DNA from: Clostridia bacterium
GTDB lineage: Bacteria; Bacillota; Clostridia; Christensenellales; CAG-138
DNA: 64,000 nt
NCBI GenBank assembly: GCA_017547885.1
Contig: JAFYOP010000006.1
Location: forward strand, 1 to 64,000
Direction: 5' to 3'
Within the stretch, counting starts at the first letter, position 1. Each line of letters begins with the position of its first letter. The position numbers were made by a program, and so were the translations under genes. Of the stretch, positions 16,409 to 24,315 are shown in pieces. Under the pieces are notes generated by a model. The model had not been told where the DNA came from. It saw only the letters and a program-made list of their open reading frames with translations, and made no database searches.

Positions 16409-18481
16409 ATGAAGAATTACACCGCAGCAAACATCCGCAACATCGGCGTATTTGGCCACGGCGGCGAAGGTAAGACCACCCTTACCGAAGCTATGCTTTT
16501 CAACGCCGGCCTTCTGGAGCGCCTGGGCAAGGTTGAAAACGGAAACACCACTACCGACTTTGACCCCGAAGAAGTAAAGCGCACTATTTCCATTAACTGC
16601 GCTCTTGCTCCCTTCGAGTGGAACGACGTTAAGGTAAACCTGATCGATGCCCCCGGCTTCTTCGATTTCTACGGTGAAGTAGCTGCGGCAATGCGCCTGG
16701 CTGACTCCGCCCTCATCGTAGTGGGCGCTGTTTCCGGTCCCGTTGTTGGTACCGAGAAGGCCATGGATATGTGCAAGAAGTCCGGCAAGGCCCGCATGAT
16801 CGTTGTAAATCAGATGGACCGTGAAAACGCCAACTTCAATAAGGTAATGGACGAGCTCAACGCAAAGTTCGGCCCCAGCGTAGTACCCATTCAGCTGCCC
16901 ATCATGGAAGGCGGCAAGCTGGTAGGCTATGTTGACACCGTTCACATGGTAGCCAAGAAGTTTGACGGCAAGGGCGAAAAGGATATGGATATCCCCGCTG
17001 CTCTGGCAGATCAGGCTCAGAGCGTATACGAAGCCCTCACCGAGGCTGCTGCCGAGACCGATGAAGAACTCATGGAGAAGTTCTTCGAGGAAGGCGAGCT
17101 CTCCCGCGAGGAGATCATTGCCGGCCTTAACAACGGCGTTCTCTCCGGCGATATCACTCCCGTATGCTGCTGCGCTGCACAGCCCAACATCGGCGTATAC
17201 ACCCTGATGAACAACCTCATCAACTACATGCCCTCTGCCGATATGGTAAAGGCTCCCAAGGCCATCAACCCCAAGACCGGCGATGCAGTAGAAGTAAAGC
17301 AGGACGGCAAGTTTGCAGGTCAGGTCGTAAAGACCGTTGTTGACCAGTTCGGCAAGTACTCCATCATCAAGGTATACAGCGGCGTGCTGAGCCTTGAGTC
17401 CTCCCTGTACAATACCCGTGAGGAGAAGGCCGAGAAGGCCACCGCTCCCGCTCTCATGCGCGGCAAGAAGGTAACTCCCATGGATAAGCTCATTGCCGGC
17501 GATATCGGCGTTCTGTCCAAGCTGCAGTTCACCGCCACCGGCGACACCCTGTGCGATGCTTCCGCTCCCGTACAGTTCGAAGAGATCAACTTCCCCAAGC
17601 CCTGCATCAGCCTGGCAGTATCCGCCAAGAAGCAGGGTGAAGAAGATAAGGTCTTTGCAGGCCTCAATAAGCTTCTGGAAGAAGATCCCACCATGGCAAT
17701 GGAAAAGAACGTTGAGACCGGCGACGTGCTGATCTGCGGTCTGGGCGAGGTACATCTGGATGTACTGTGCGCCAAGCTGAAGAATAAGTCCGGCGTAGAG
17801 GCTCAGATTTCCGATCCTCGCATCCCTTACCGTGAGACCATCCGCGCCACCGCTGAGGCCGAAGGTAAGCATAAGAAGCAGACCGGCGGCAGCGGCCAGT
17901 TCGGCGTTGTTAACATGCGCTTTGAGCCCCTCACCAACGGCGAAGAGTTCGAGTTCGTTAACGCTATCGTTGGCGGCGTAGTTCCCAAGGAATACATCCC
18001 TGCTGTAGAAAAGGGTACCCGTGAAGCCATGAAGCGCGGCGTTCTTGCCGGCTATCCCATGATCGGTGTAAAGGCCACCCTGTTCTTCGGTAAGTATCAT
18101 CCCGTTGATTCCAAGGAAGTCGCTTTCAAGAGCGCTGCCCGTCTGGCCTATAAGGAAGCCTGCGCCAAGGCACAGCCTGCCCTTATCGAGCCGATCTATC
18201 AGTACAACATCACCGTTCCCAACGAGTACACCGGCGCTATCATGGGCGATCTGTCCAGCCGTCGCGGCCGCGTTCTGGGTATGAACCCCTGCGATGAGGG
18301 TACCGAAGTTGTTGCTGAAGCTCCCCTCTCCGAGATGTTCAAGTATGCCACTGACCTGCGTTCCATGACTCAGGCCCGCGGCTCCTTCAAGAGCGAGTTC
18401 GTACGCTATGAAGACGTTCCTGCTTTCGAGGCCAAGAAGATCATCGAGAGCGCTCAGAAGGAAGAGGAAGAAGAAGAATAA
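16409..18481 (+). CDS. Divergent elongation factor G paralogue
   Basis: 690 residues with the complete EF-G domain order: GTPase (1-270), domain II, III, IV (GGSGQFGVVNMRF near 490) and V. The GTPase motifs are unusual: G1 is GHGGEGKT (16-23) instead of AHIDAGKT, switch II is DAPGFFDF with Phe84 at the position of the catalytic His, and G4 is NQMD instead of NKMD. Mycobacterial EF-G2, another paralogue with a changed switch II, lacks ribosome-dependent GTP hydrolysis. Strong C-ending codon bias points to high expression. ATG 16409 follows TTAGGGGG; upstream in-frame ATG 16367 has no ribosome binding site. C-terminus ends in a run of Glu. A housekeeping fusA is expected elsewhere. Confidence 0.88.
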   Translation: MKNYTAANIRNIGVFGHGGEGKTTLTEAMLFNAGLLERLGKVENGNTTTDFDPEEVKRTISINCALAPFEWNDVKVNLIDAPGFFDFYGEVAAAMRLADSALIVVGAVSGPVVGTEKAMDMCKKSGKARMIVVNQMDRENANFNKVMDELNAKFGPSVVPIQLPIMEGGKLVGYVDTVHMVAKKFDGKGEKDMDIPAALADQAQSVYEALTEAAAETDEELMEKFFEEGELSREEIIAGLNNGVLSGDITPVCCCAAQPNIGVYTLMNNLINYMPSADMVKAPKAINPKTGDAVEVKQDGKFAGQVVKTVVDQFGKYSIIKVYSGVLSLESSLYNTREEKAEKATAPALMRGKKVTPMDKLIAGDIGVLSKLQFTATGDTLCDASAPVQFEEINFPKPCISLAVSAKKQGEEDKVFAGLNKLLEEDPTMAMEKNVETGDVLICGLGEVHLDVLCAKLKNKSGVEAQISDPRIPYRETIRATAEAEGKHKKQTGGSGQFGVVNMRFEPLTNGEEFEFVNAIVGGVVPKEYIPAVEKGTREAMKRGVLAGYPMIGVKATLFFGKYHPVDSKEVAFKSAARLAYKEACAKAQPALIEPIYQYNITVPNEYTGAIMGDLSSRRGRVLGMNPCDEGTEVVAEAPLSEMFKYATDLRSMTQARGSFKSEFVRYEDVPAFEAKKIIESAQKEEEEEE

Positions 18482-18508
18482 TGACATTCCCCTCCTGGGG
18501 ATACAAGC

Positions 18509-18534
18509 AAAGGCTCGGCTTATGCCGAGCCTTT
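18509..18534. terminator. Terminator after the EF-G-like gene
   Basis: Perfect 11-bp stem AAAGGCTCGGC / GCCGAGCCTTT with a TTAT loop; T-tract short (TTTGTATT). Confidence 0.75.
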
Positions 18535-18551
18535 GTATTAAGGAGGATAAT

Positions 18552-19037
18552 ATGGCTGCCCCCAATTTCAGATTTGCAGAGCGTAGTGATTTAGCTTTGG
18601 TATATAGGTTTATACTTGACCTTGCGGAATATGAAAAGCTGACGGATTGCCTTATTACCACAGAGCAGGACGTGGAGGAATGGCTTTTTATAAAGCAAAA
18701 GGCAGAGGTGCTTTTTATAATGGAAGAGGATAAAGAGATAGGCTTTATAATGTTCTTCCATAGCTTTCCGTCCTACAGGCATTGCGCAGGATTGTTTATC
18801 GAGTCTCTGTACATAAAGCCTGAATACCGGGGCAAAGGGTATGGCAGGGCGGCCTTTGAGAAGATGGCCTGTACAGCCCTTGAGCGGGGCTGTGTGAGGA
18901 TTGAATGGTGTTGTCTGGACTGGAACCCTGCGCTGGAGTTTTATCGCACCATAGGGGCGGATATAATGGATGACCTTACCGTGTGCAGGCTGAATACAGA
19001 AGGAATACAGCGCCTTGCAAACGCAGCCGCAAAATAA
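18552..19037 (+). CDS. GNAT family N-acetyltransferase
   Basis: 161 residues. Acetyl-CoA binding motif A is visible as LYIKPEYRGKGYGRAAFEKM (R-G-x-G-x-G type), with the typical beta-alpha arrangement before and after it and WNPALEFYRTIGADI in the last third. Resembles the spermidine/thialysine acetyltransferase subgroup (SSAT-like), though the substrate is not certain. Start ATG 18552 follows AGGAGGATA; it lies between two terminators and may depend on read-through from the EF-G-like gene. Confidence 0.88.
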   Translation: MAAPNFRFAERSDLALVYRFILDLAEYEKLTDCLITTEQDVEEWLFIKQKAEVLFIMEEDKEIGFIMFFHSFPSYRHCAGLFIESLYIKPEYRGKGYGRAAFEKMACTALERGCVRIEWCCLDWNPALEFYRTIGADIMDDLTVCRLNTEGIQRLANAAAK

Positions 19038-19045
19038 AGCACCCG

Positions 19046-19092
19046 AATAAAACGAAGGCGGATATAAAAGTATATTTGCCTTCGTTTTATTT
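19046..19092. terminator. Terminator after the acetyltransferase gene
   Basis: Long perfect inverted repeat (14-bp arms 19046-19059 and 19079-19092 or one base earlier) around an AT-rich loop; both ends carry A/T tracts. Confidence 0.75.
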
Positions 19093-19159
19093 GGATCGGG
19101 AAATATGGGGGCATATTGAACCATTCAGTGTGCCTGATAGTGTGCTTTGCCGCATAATG

Positions 19160-19191
19160 AAAAAACCCGAAGCAATTGCTTCGGGTTTTTT
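19160..19191. terminator. Terminator of tRNA-Asn (bidirectional)
   Basis: A 32-bp perfect palindrome with AAAAAACCCGAAGCA arm and its complement; it lies three bases beyond the CCA end of the minus-strand tRNA. Confidence 0.88.
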
Positions 19192-19193
19192 AC

Positions 19194-19269
19194 TGGCTCC
19201 CCCTGTTGGACTCGAACCAACGACACTGCGGTTAACAGCCGCATGCTCTACCGACTGAGCTAAGGAGGA
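19194..19269 (-). tRNA. tRNA-Asn (anticodon GTT), CCA encoded
   Basis: 76-nt cloverleaf on the minus strand: acceptor TCCTCCT/AGGGGGA with one G-U, D arm GCTC..GAGC, anticodon stem TGCGG/CCGCA with loop CTGTTAA, T arm GTTGG-TTCGAGT-CCAAC, discriminator G and CCA. It stands alone with its own promoter and terminator. Confidence 0.97.
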
Positions 19270-19283
19270 ACGGCACGAGTGTT

Positions 19284-19312
19284 ATTGTACAGCATTTGGA
19301 AGAGTATTGCAA
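19284..19312 (-). promoter_or_regulatory. Sigma-A promoter of tRNA-Asn
   Basis: On the minus strand TTGCAA (19307-19312), 17-bp spacer and TACAAT (19284-19289), about 15 bp before the mature tRNA 5' end. Confidence 0.7.
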
Positions 19313-19421
19313 CCCCTTTTTCATAAAATTTTTATGATATATTTTTTCATGCCGGGTGTGGTTGAATGACACAGCTGATACAGGTATAATCTGATTCAGG
19401 ATATGAGAGGAGGTAACGGAC

Positions 19422-20300
19422 GTGCTTAGCGAAAGTATTATCATAAGCAGGGAACTAACGGGCCGAAGAGTAGAAAGTCTGCTGAAAGGCGAACTTTGCA
19501 TGTCTGACTCCTATATATCCCGCCTGAAGCGCAGACCTATGGGAATAACGCTTAACGGACAAAAGGCATATACCACAGCAATTGTAAAAGAAGGAGATGT
19601 GCTGACGGCACAAACAGGTGATCCTGAGGACTATCCAAGGGCAAAGCCTATGGGGGCAAAACTTGAAATACCCTGGCAGGACGATTATATTGCAATAATA
19701 GACAAGGCTGCGGGCATGGCGGTGCATCAATCCACAAGAGATCCGGATGAGCTTACGCTGGAAAACGCCTTTGCCGCGAATTTTCCTTTGGGTGAGAATT
19801 TCCATCCTGTTAGCAGACTGGACAGAGGAACAACAGGGCTTATGACCGTGGCAAAGAGCGGCTATATGCATCACAGGCTTAAGGAAACGCTGCATACAGA
19901 GCTTTTCAAGCGAGAGTATATCGGCATAGCTGTTGGTCGTGTTTCATCGTTGCAGGGGCATATTGAGCTGCCCATAGGCATGGCGGAGGGTTCCAAATAT
20001 CAGCGGGATGTAAGGACTGACGGGGTGTATGCTCATACGGAATATAAGGTGCTGGGTTTTTATGGCGAATATACTCTGCTCAGGCTGATACCACATACGG
20101 GCAGAACACACCAGCTGAGGCTGCATATGGCATCAATTGGATATCCATTGGCGGGAGATTGGCTGTATGGGGAGCGTTCAGATGATATTCAGCGTCCGGC
20201 ACTGCATTCGGCTGAGCTGTGGCTTATGCATCCTATGTGCGGTGAAATGCTGCACATCATTTCACCGATGCCAAAGGATATGGAGACTCTTATAAAATAA
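19422..20300 (+). CDS. RluA-family 23S rRNA/tRNA pseudouridine synthase
   Basis: 292 residues. N-terminal S4-like region (1-75) then the RluA catalytic domain with the motif HPVSRLDRGTTGLM containing the catalytic Asp, and the C-terminal motif PHTGRTHQLRLHMASIG-YPLAGDWLYG. Converts uridine to pseudouridine in structured RNA; target site not predictable (RluD/RluC/YhcT-like). Start is GTG 19422, well placed behind GAGAGGAGG. A terminator follows directly. Confidence 0.92.
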   Translation: MLSESIIISRELTGRRVESLLKGELCMSDSYISRLKRRPMGITLNGQKAYTTAIVKEGDVLTAQTGDPEDYPRAKPMGAKLEIPWQDDYIAIIDKAAGMAVHQSTRDPDELTLENAFAANFPLGENFHPVSRLDRGTTGLMTVAKSGYMHHRLKETLHTELFKREYIGIAVGRVSSLQGHIELPIGMAEGSKYQRDVRTDGVYAHTEYKVLGFYGEYTLLRLIPHTGRTHQLRLHMASIGYPLAGDWLYGERSDDIQRPALHSAELWLMHPMCGEMLHIISPMPKDMETLIK

Positions 20301-20302
20301 CA

Positions 20303-20334
20303 AGAGCCGGGAAAGATCCCGGCTCTCTTTATGT
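20303..20334. terminator. Bidirectional terminator between convergent genes
   Basis: 9-bp GC-rich stem AGAGCCGGG / CCCGGCTCT with a six-base loop, followed by CTTTA. It stops the pseudouridine synthase gene on plus and the small orphan gene on minus. Confidence 0.75.
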
Positions 20335-20729
20335 TAGGATACAATAGGGGTGAACATCTGAATTTTGCCATGGGCAGTTACGGAATATAAGCCGGTGACT
20401 TCATCATGTTCGAATGTGACGGTACAGCCCGAAGGGAAATAGTACATGGGGCTTCCGCGCTCAGAACCAAGAATGCAATAATTCCCCAGAAGGAAGGTAT
20501 CAAAGGTGGTAGAGCTGGTATAGTCAATTATATACGTATTGTAGTTAACCAAAACAAAAACGCCGTTTTGAGTATCTACAGTATAATCTTCGCCTGCTCG
20601 CCACAATGAATATCCTAAAGTAGTTGTGGATTGATTCAGCAACAGGCTGCTTATTATTTTAGTATTGTATAGTTTGGGTGATGAATTTACCGTTGTGTTT
20701 ATAAGTAAAGCTCGTCTGCGAGACATCAT
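20334..20729 (-). CDS. Hypothetical protein, coupled partner of the baseplate/collagen-like protein
   Basis: 131 residues, no recognised family. Polar, rich in Thr, Ser and Tyr with alternating beta-type stretches, no signal peptide and no membrane segment. Its ATG overlaps the stop of the upstream gene (ATGA at 20726-20729), so the two proteins are probably translated together. By position it could be a tail-fibre accessory or tip protein; this is only inference. An adjacent second ATG gives an equivalent start three bases on. Confidence 0.7.
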   Translation of the reverse strand: MMSRRRALLINTTVNSSPKLYNTKIISSLLLNQSTTTLGYSLWRAGEDYTVDTQNGVFVLVNYNTYIIDYTSSTTFDTFLLGNYCILGSERGSPMYYFPSGCTVTFEHDEVTGLYSVTAHGKIQMFTPIVS

Positions 20730-22609
20730 ACTTCATTTACCTTCCCAACTACAGCAATGCCGTTTTTTACTGAAATTTCGTAGGTGCAGCCGTTTTGCCA
20801 TTCGGGCTCTTCGCCGATAAAGCTGAGGTCGGGAATTGATAGGAAGAAGGGCTCGTAATCATCGCCTACTTTCCATTCCACGCGAACCCAGAATTCATAA
20901 AAATCCGTTTCGGGCAGCATGAAACCAAGCTCTGTTATTTCGGAAAGATAATATTCATGCCCATCTTGGGGTTCCAGCAAATAGGGCTCAATAAGTGACT
21001 CACGGAGCCATGCTGTACCAGAAGGTCCTTTGATATTCACAGCAGCGGGGTTCTCCAGTCCGCCGTCATTGGACCATGACAGAGTACCGTCCTCTGCAAC
21101 AGAAGGAGTGAAGGTAACACCGTTGGCGCCATCATTGCCGGAAGTACCTTGTGGGCCCTGGTCACCGGTGTCGCCCTTTTCGCCCTGAGGACCCTGATCA
21201 CCTGTGGCCCCTTTAGGTCCTTTGATATTCACAGCAGCGGGGTTCTCCAGTCCGCCGTCATTGGACCATGACAGAGTACCGTCCGCGGCTACAGAGGGGG
21301 TAAATGTTATGCCATTTGTGCCGTCGCTGCCGGGAATGCCCTGAGGGCCCTGTTCTCCGGTCTCACCTTTTTCGCCCTGAGAGCCTGTGTCGCCCTTTGC
21401 CCCCTGAAGGGGGCCGTTGTTTACCCATGAAGAGTTTACGCTATCCCAAATGTAAATATCATAGGGCTGGGATGTGCCAACACCATATGCATCGCCGGGC
21501 GTGGGAGAGGTGATGGCTGTGCACAGAGCATCGACAGAGGCAAAATAGCCAAGCACCGCAAATCCTGCGCCTGTATCGCCTTTAATGCCTTGGGGGCCTT
21601 GCTCTCCGGTGTCGCCTTTTTCTCCCTGAGGACCTTGTTCACCCTGAGGACCTTGAGGGCCGATATCGCCTTTGGGTCCTTTGATATTCACTGCAGCGGG
21701 ATCATCCAGCCCGCCGTCATTTGACCATGACAGCGTGCCATCCTCTGCAACAGAAGGTGTGAAAGTAACACCATTAACGCCGTCATTGCCGGGAACGCCT
21801 TGAACACCGGGATCGCCTGTATCGCCCTTTTCACCCTGAGGACCTTGAGGACCGGTATCGCCCTGAGGGCCTTGTATACCCTGAGGGCCCTGATCGCCTT
21901 TGTCGCCTTTTTCACCCATAGGGCCCTGCTGGCCTGTATCGCCTTTGGGGCCTGCGGGTATGCCGAGGGAGATGTGCTTGCCGTCGGCGGTGTCCGTTAC
22001 TTCTGCGGTGGCGGCATCATCAGAGGAAAGCATAGTAACCTCTGCAGAAAGATTTGCAAAGCGCAGGGCGGCCTCTTCGCGCTTGCTTTCTGCCAAAACG
22101 CGAGCCGTCTCTGCCTGCTCCGTTTCAGACATAAGCCGGGCAAGACCATCTGCAGAGTTTTTGAGTTCATCCGTAAGGGAACGAAGGAGAGGATATTCGG
22201 GAGAGGCCTGTACGGTATCATCATTTATGATGGCCTTGCGGCAGGAAAAGTTGAATCTTGCGGTGGTGACAAGGGTGGATAGGGATGTGTCAGAGTATAT
22301 CTGCAGCTCACATTCCACCATGCCGGGGGAGAAGGAGGCGGGGAAAAGCAGGATGTTTACTTCATTATTGTCGGCTCCGCCGATGGTCACTCCGCCATCC
22401 TGCATACCGCTGTCCTGCAATGAGGTGGAGCCGTCAGGCCGGGAAAAGGCGGCAATAATACGGCAGCCGGAAATATCCACAGGATTATCCCCATCGGTAA
22501 GGGTAATATGTATCCTGTTGCCTGTGTCGCCGTTTATTACTGTAAAATCTTTGTGGGAGGACGGACGCTTTATATCCAGCGCCACGTCAAATACTTTATT
22601 GATGGACAT
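20726..22609 (-). CDS. Phage BppU-like N-terminal domain fused to collagen-like repeats
   Basis: 627 residues. Residues 1-130 resemble the N-terminal domain of lactococcal-phage baseplate upper protein BppU (IHITLTDGDNPVDISG, AAFSRPDG). Then a heptad-rich helix (about 150-200) and four blocks of Gly-X-Y triplets rich in GPQG, GEKG and GDTG (about 220-273, 311-352, 407-430, 464-492). The blocks are separated by three near-identical 38-residue modules (SxxDGTLSWSNDGGL) and one unique phage-tail-like module (about 352-407). A non-collagen domain closes the protein (528-627). No signal peptide. No capsid, tail or lysis genes flank it. Could be a prophage remnant, a tail-fibre cassette or a domesticated surface/spore protein. 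AGGAGG ribosome binding site. Confidence 0.8.
   Translation of the reverse strand: MSINKVFDVALDIKRPSSHKDFTVINGDTGNRIHITLTDGDNPVDISGCRIIAAFSRPDGSTSLQDSGMQDGGVTIGGADNNEVNILLFPASFSPGMVECELQIYSDTSLSTLVTTARFNFSCRKAIINDDTVQASPEYPLLRSLTDELKNSADGLARLMSETEQAETARVLAESKREEAALRFANLSAEVTMLSSDDAATAEVTDTADGKHISLGIPAGPKGDTGQQGPMGEKGDKGDQGPQGIQGPQGDTGPQGPQGEKGDTGDPGVQGVPGNDGVNGVTFTPSVAEDGTLSWSNDGGLDDPAAVNIKGPKGDIGPQGPQGEQGPQGEKGDTGEQGPQGIKGDTGAGFAVLGYFASVDALCTAITSPTPGDAYGVGTSQPYDIYIWDSVNSSWVNNGPLQGAKGDTGSQGEKGETGEQGPQGIPGSDGTNGITFTPSVAADGTLSWSNDGGLENPAAVNIKGPKGATGDQGPQGEKGDTGDQGPQGTSGNDGANGVTFTPSVAEDGTLSWSNDGGLENPAAVNIKGPSGTAWLRESLIEPYLLEPQDGHEYYLSEITELGFMLPETDFYEFWVRVEWKVGDDYEPFFLSIPDLSFIGEEPEWQNGCTYEISVKNGIAVVGKVNEV
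21027..21141 (-). repeat. Intragenic module repeat, copy A (C-terminal)
   Basis: About 115-bp direct repeat encoding GVTFTPSVAEDGTLSWSNDG and the following GLENPAAVNIKGP. Almost identical to copy B over the first 65 bp, more diverged after. Confidence 0.85.
21219..21333 (-). repeat. Intragenic module repeat, copy B
   Basis: Second copy, 192 bp from copy A. The protein version differs as GITFTPSVAADG. High nucleotide identity to copy A suggests recent duplication or conversion. Confidence 0.85.
21678..21792 (-). repeat. Intragenic module repeat, copy C (N-terminal)
   Basis: Third copy, 459 bp from copy B; encodes GLDDPAAVNIKGP in place of GLENPAAVNIKGP. More diverged at nucleotide level than A and B are from each other. 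Confidence 0.85.
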
Positions 22610-22690
22610 TGATATCCTCCTGATTCAAAATGTGTTTTGGCCGCATACGTGGAGCGAAACGTAGGCGAACAAACGTTCTGCACGGTTTGG

Positions 22691-22719
22691 ATTTTATAGC
22701 AAAACAAGGCACTTTTCAA
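22691..22719 (-). promoter_or_regulatory. Candidate promoter of the baseplate/collagen cassette
   Basis: On the minus strand TTGAAA (22714-22719), 17-bp spacer, TAAAAT (22691-22696), about 80 bp before the start codon. The cassette therefore has its own transcription signal. Confidence 0.55.
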
Positions 22720-22761
22720 TTGCATGATGCGCATGAAATACCATAAACGGTACTGCATGAA

Positions 22762-22817
22762 ATCAAGCCGCACAGACTGTGCGCCGCTTTTGCACAATTG
22801 ATGCTGGCGGCTTTGAT
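22762..22817. other. Structured non-coding element between two divergent promoters
   Basis: Arms ATCAAGCCGC (22762-22771) and GCGGCTTTGAT (22807-22817) pair with one bulge; inside lies a second hairpin GCACA-GAC-TGTGC. A TGATGCATCA palindrome overlaps the right side. It falls between the minus promoter at 22691-22719 and the thyA promoter at 22855-22883 in the 329-bp gap 22610-22938, so neither transcript as mapped would contain it. Nothing else is recognised in that gap. Confidence 0.4.
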
Positions 22818-22854
22818 GCATCAGGCAAAGCGAAAGGATGATAAAATAATCAGT

Positions 22855-22883
22855 TTGCAGATATAACAAAATGCTGATAAAAT
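22855..22883 (+). promoter_or_regulatory. Candidate promoter of thyA-folA
   Basis: TTGCAG at 22855-22860, 17-bp spacer, TAAAAT at 22878-22883, 55 bp before the thyA start. Confidence 0.55.
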
Positions 22884-22938
22884 ATTTAATTAAGTATGTC
22901 TTTGATATTTGCAAATCAACATAAAAAGGGGAGACACT

Positions 22939-23769
22939 ATGAGCAAGGCCGATCTTATTTTCATGGATAACTGCAAAAAGATAATAACCGAAGGCGTTTG
23001 GGATACCGACAGAGAGGTGCGTCCCCGTTGGGAAGACGGCGCCCCCGCTCATACCGTAAAGATGTTTGGCCTTACCAACAGGTACGATCTGTCCGAAGAA
23101 TTCCCCATAATGACCCTGAGAAAGACAGGCTTTAAAAACGCTGTGGATGAGCTTCTTTGGATATGGCAGAAAAAGTCCAACAACGTAAATGATCTGAACA
23201 GCCATATCTGGGATGCATGGGCGGATGAAACCGGCAGCATCGGCAAGGCATACGGCTATCAGCTGGGCGTAAAGCATCGCTATAAAGAGGGCGAGATGGA
23301 TCAGGTGGACAGGATACTGTTTGATTTGAAGAACAATCCTGCCTCCCGCCGCATAATGAGCAACATATACAACCATTCAGACCTTATGGACATGCATCTG
23401 TATCCCTGCGCATACAGCATGACCTTCAACGTATCCGGAGACAGGCTTAATGCCATACTCAATCAGCGTTCACAGGATATGCTGGTGGCAAATAACTGGA
23501 ACGTATGCCAGTATGCGGTGCTTGTTCACATGATGGCACAGGTAAGCGGGCTTAAGGCAGGCACACTGCTTCATGTTATAGCGGATGCCCACATTTACGA
23601 CAGGCACGTGCCCCTTGTGGAGGAAATGCTTAAGCGCGAGCCTATGGATGCTCCCAGGTTTATAATGGATGAAACCATAGATGACTTCTATAAGTTTACC
23701 GTGGACAGCTTTGCGCTGGAAAACTATCAGTCCCATGGCTCCATAGGCAAAATTCCTGTGGCGGTGTAA
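22939..23769 (+). CDS. thyA: Thymidylate synthase ThyA
   Basis: 276 residues. Converts dUMP to dTMP with methylenetetrahydrofolate. Family motifs: RRIMSN (phosphate-binding Arg pair), the nucleophile Cys157 in LYPCAYS, NQRSQDM, WNVCQYA and the C-terminal PVAV. The residue after the nucleophile is Ala where most ThyA have His (PCH), and the Gln four further on is Thr, so the active-site wall is a variant. ATG 22939 follows GGGGAGA; an upstream in-frame ATG at 22909 lacks a ribosome binding site. Two bases separate it from folA, which recycles the dihydrofolate it produces. Confidence 0.94.
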   Translation: MSKADLIFMDNCKKIITEGVWDTDREVRPRWEDGAPAHTVKMFGLTNRYDLSEEFPIMTLRKTGFKNAVDELLWIWQKKSNNVNDLNSHIWDAWADETGSIGKAYGYQLGVKHRYKEGEMDQVDRILFDLKNNPASRRIMSNIYNHSDLMDMHLYPCAYSMTFNVSGDRLNAILNQRSQDMLVANNWNVCQYAVLVHMMAQVSGLKAGTLLHVIADAHIYDRHVPLVEEMLKREPMDAPRFIMDETIDDFYKFTVDSFALENYQSHGSIGKIPVAV

Positions 23770-23771
23770 AT

Positions 23772-24260
23772 ATGAATATCATTGTGGCAGTAAGCAAAAA
23801 CTACGGAATAGGCAAAGATGGGGGATTGCTTTTCAGCATACCTGAGGATATGGCCTTTTTCCGCAGCACCACCAGCGGAAACACCGTAATAATGGGCAGA
23901 AAGACTCTTGAATCCCTTCCGGGAGGCAGGCCGTTGAAAAACAGGCGGAATATTGTGTTCAGCAGAAACGGAGATTTTTCTGTTGAAGGAGCAGAACGCG
24001 TTTCTTCCGTAGAAGAGCTGCAAGAACTTATCAATGGGGATGATAATGCCTTTGTAATAGGCGGCGAAGCCATATATAGGGCCTTGCTTCCTTATTGCAG
24101 CAGGGCTTACATTACCATGGTAGATGCGCAGGCAGATGCAGACAGGTTTTTCCCCAACATTGAACAGATGGAAGAATGGACTCTTGCGGGTGCTTCTGAA
24201 TGGAAGGAGCATGAGGGCATAAGGTATCAGTTCAGGGAATATCACAGAAAAGCCGAATGA
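23772..24260 (+). CDS. folA: Dihydrofolate reductase
   Basis: 162 residues, normal size. Motifs: IVAVSKNYGIGKDGGLLF at the N-terminus, the acidic active-site pair in IPEDMAFFR, NADPH-binding VIMGRKTLESLP and VIGGEAIYR. Reduces dihydrofolate formed by ThyA. The start lies two bases after the thyA stop; no strong separate ribosome binding site, so translation is probably coupled. Confidence 0.95.
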   Translation: MNIIVAVSKNYGIGKDGGLLFSIPEDMAFFRSTTSGNTVIMGRKTLESLPGGRPLKNRRNIVFSRNGDFSVEGAERVSSVEELQELINGDDNAFVIGGEAIYRALLPYCSRAYITMVDAQADADRFFPNIEQMEEWTLAGASEWKEHEGIRYQFREYHRKAE

Positions 24261-24315
24261 TTCATTATTAAAGTGTATCCGGAACCGATGGGGGCGGCTC
24301 CACCGGGAGAAGGAA

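Noticed and set aside
16388..18661. 757-codon open frame on minus opposite the EF-G-like gene
   Set aside because: Shadow of a highly biased gene; no start site, no motif, and it runs over the terminator.
19194..22719. Possible prophage integrated at tRNA-Asn
   Set aside because: The tRNA 3' end faces away from the cassette, its sequence is not duplicated nearby, a normal housekeeping gene lies between, and no integrase is present.
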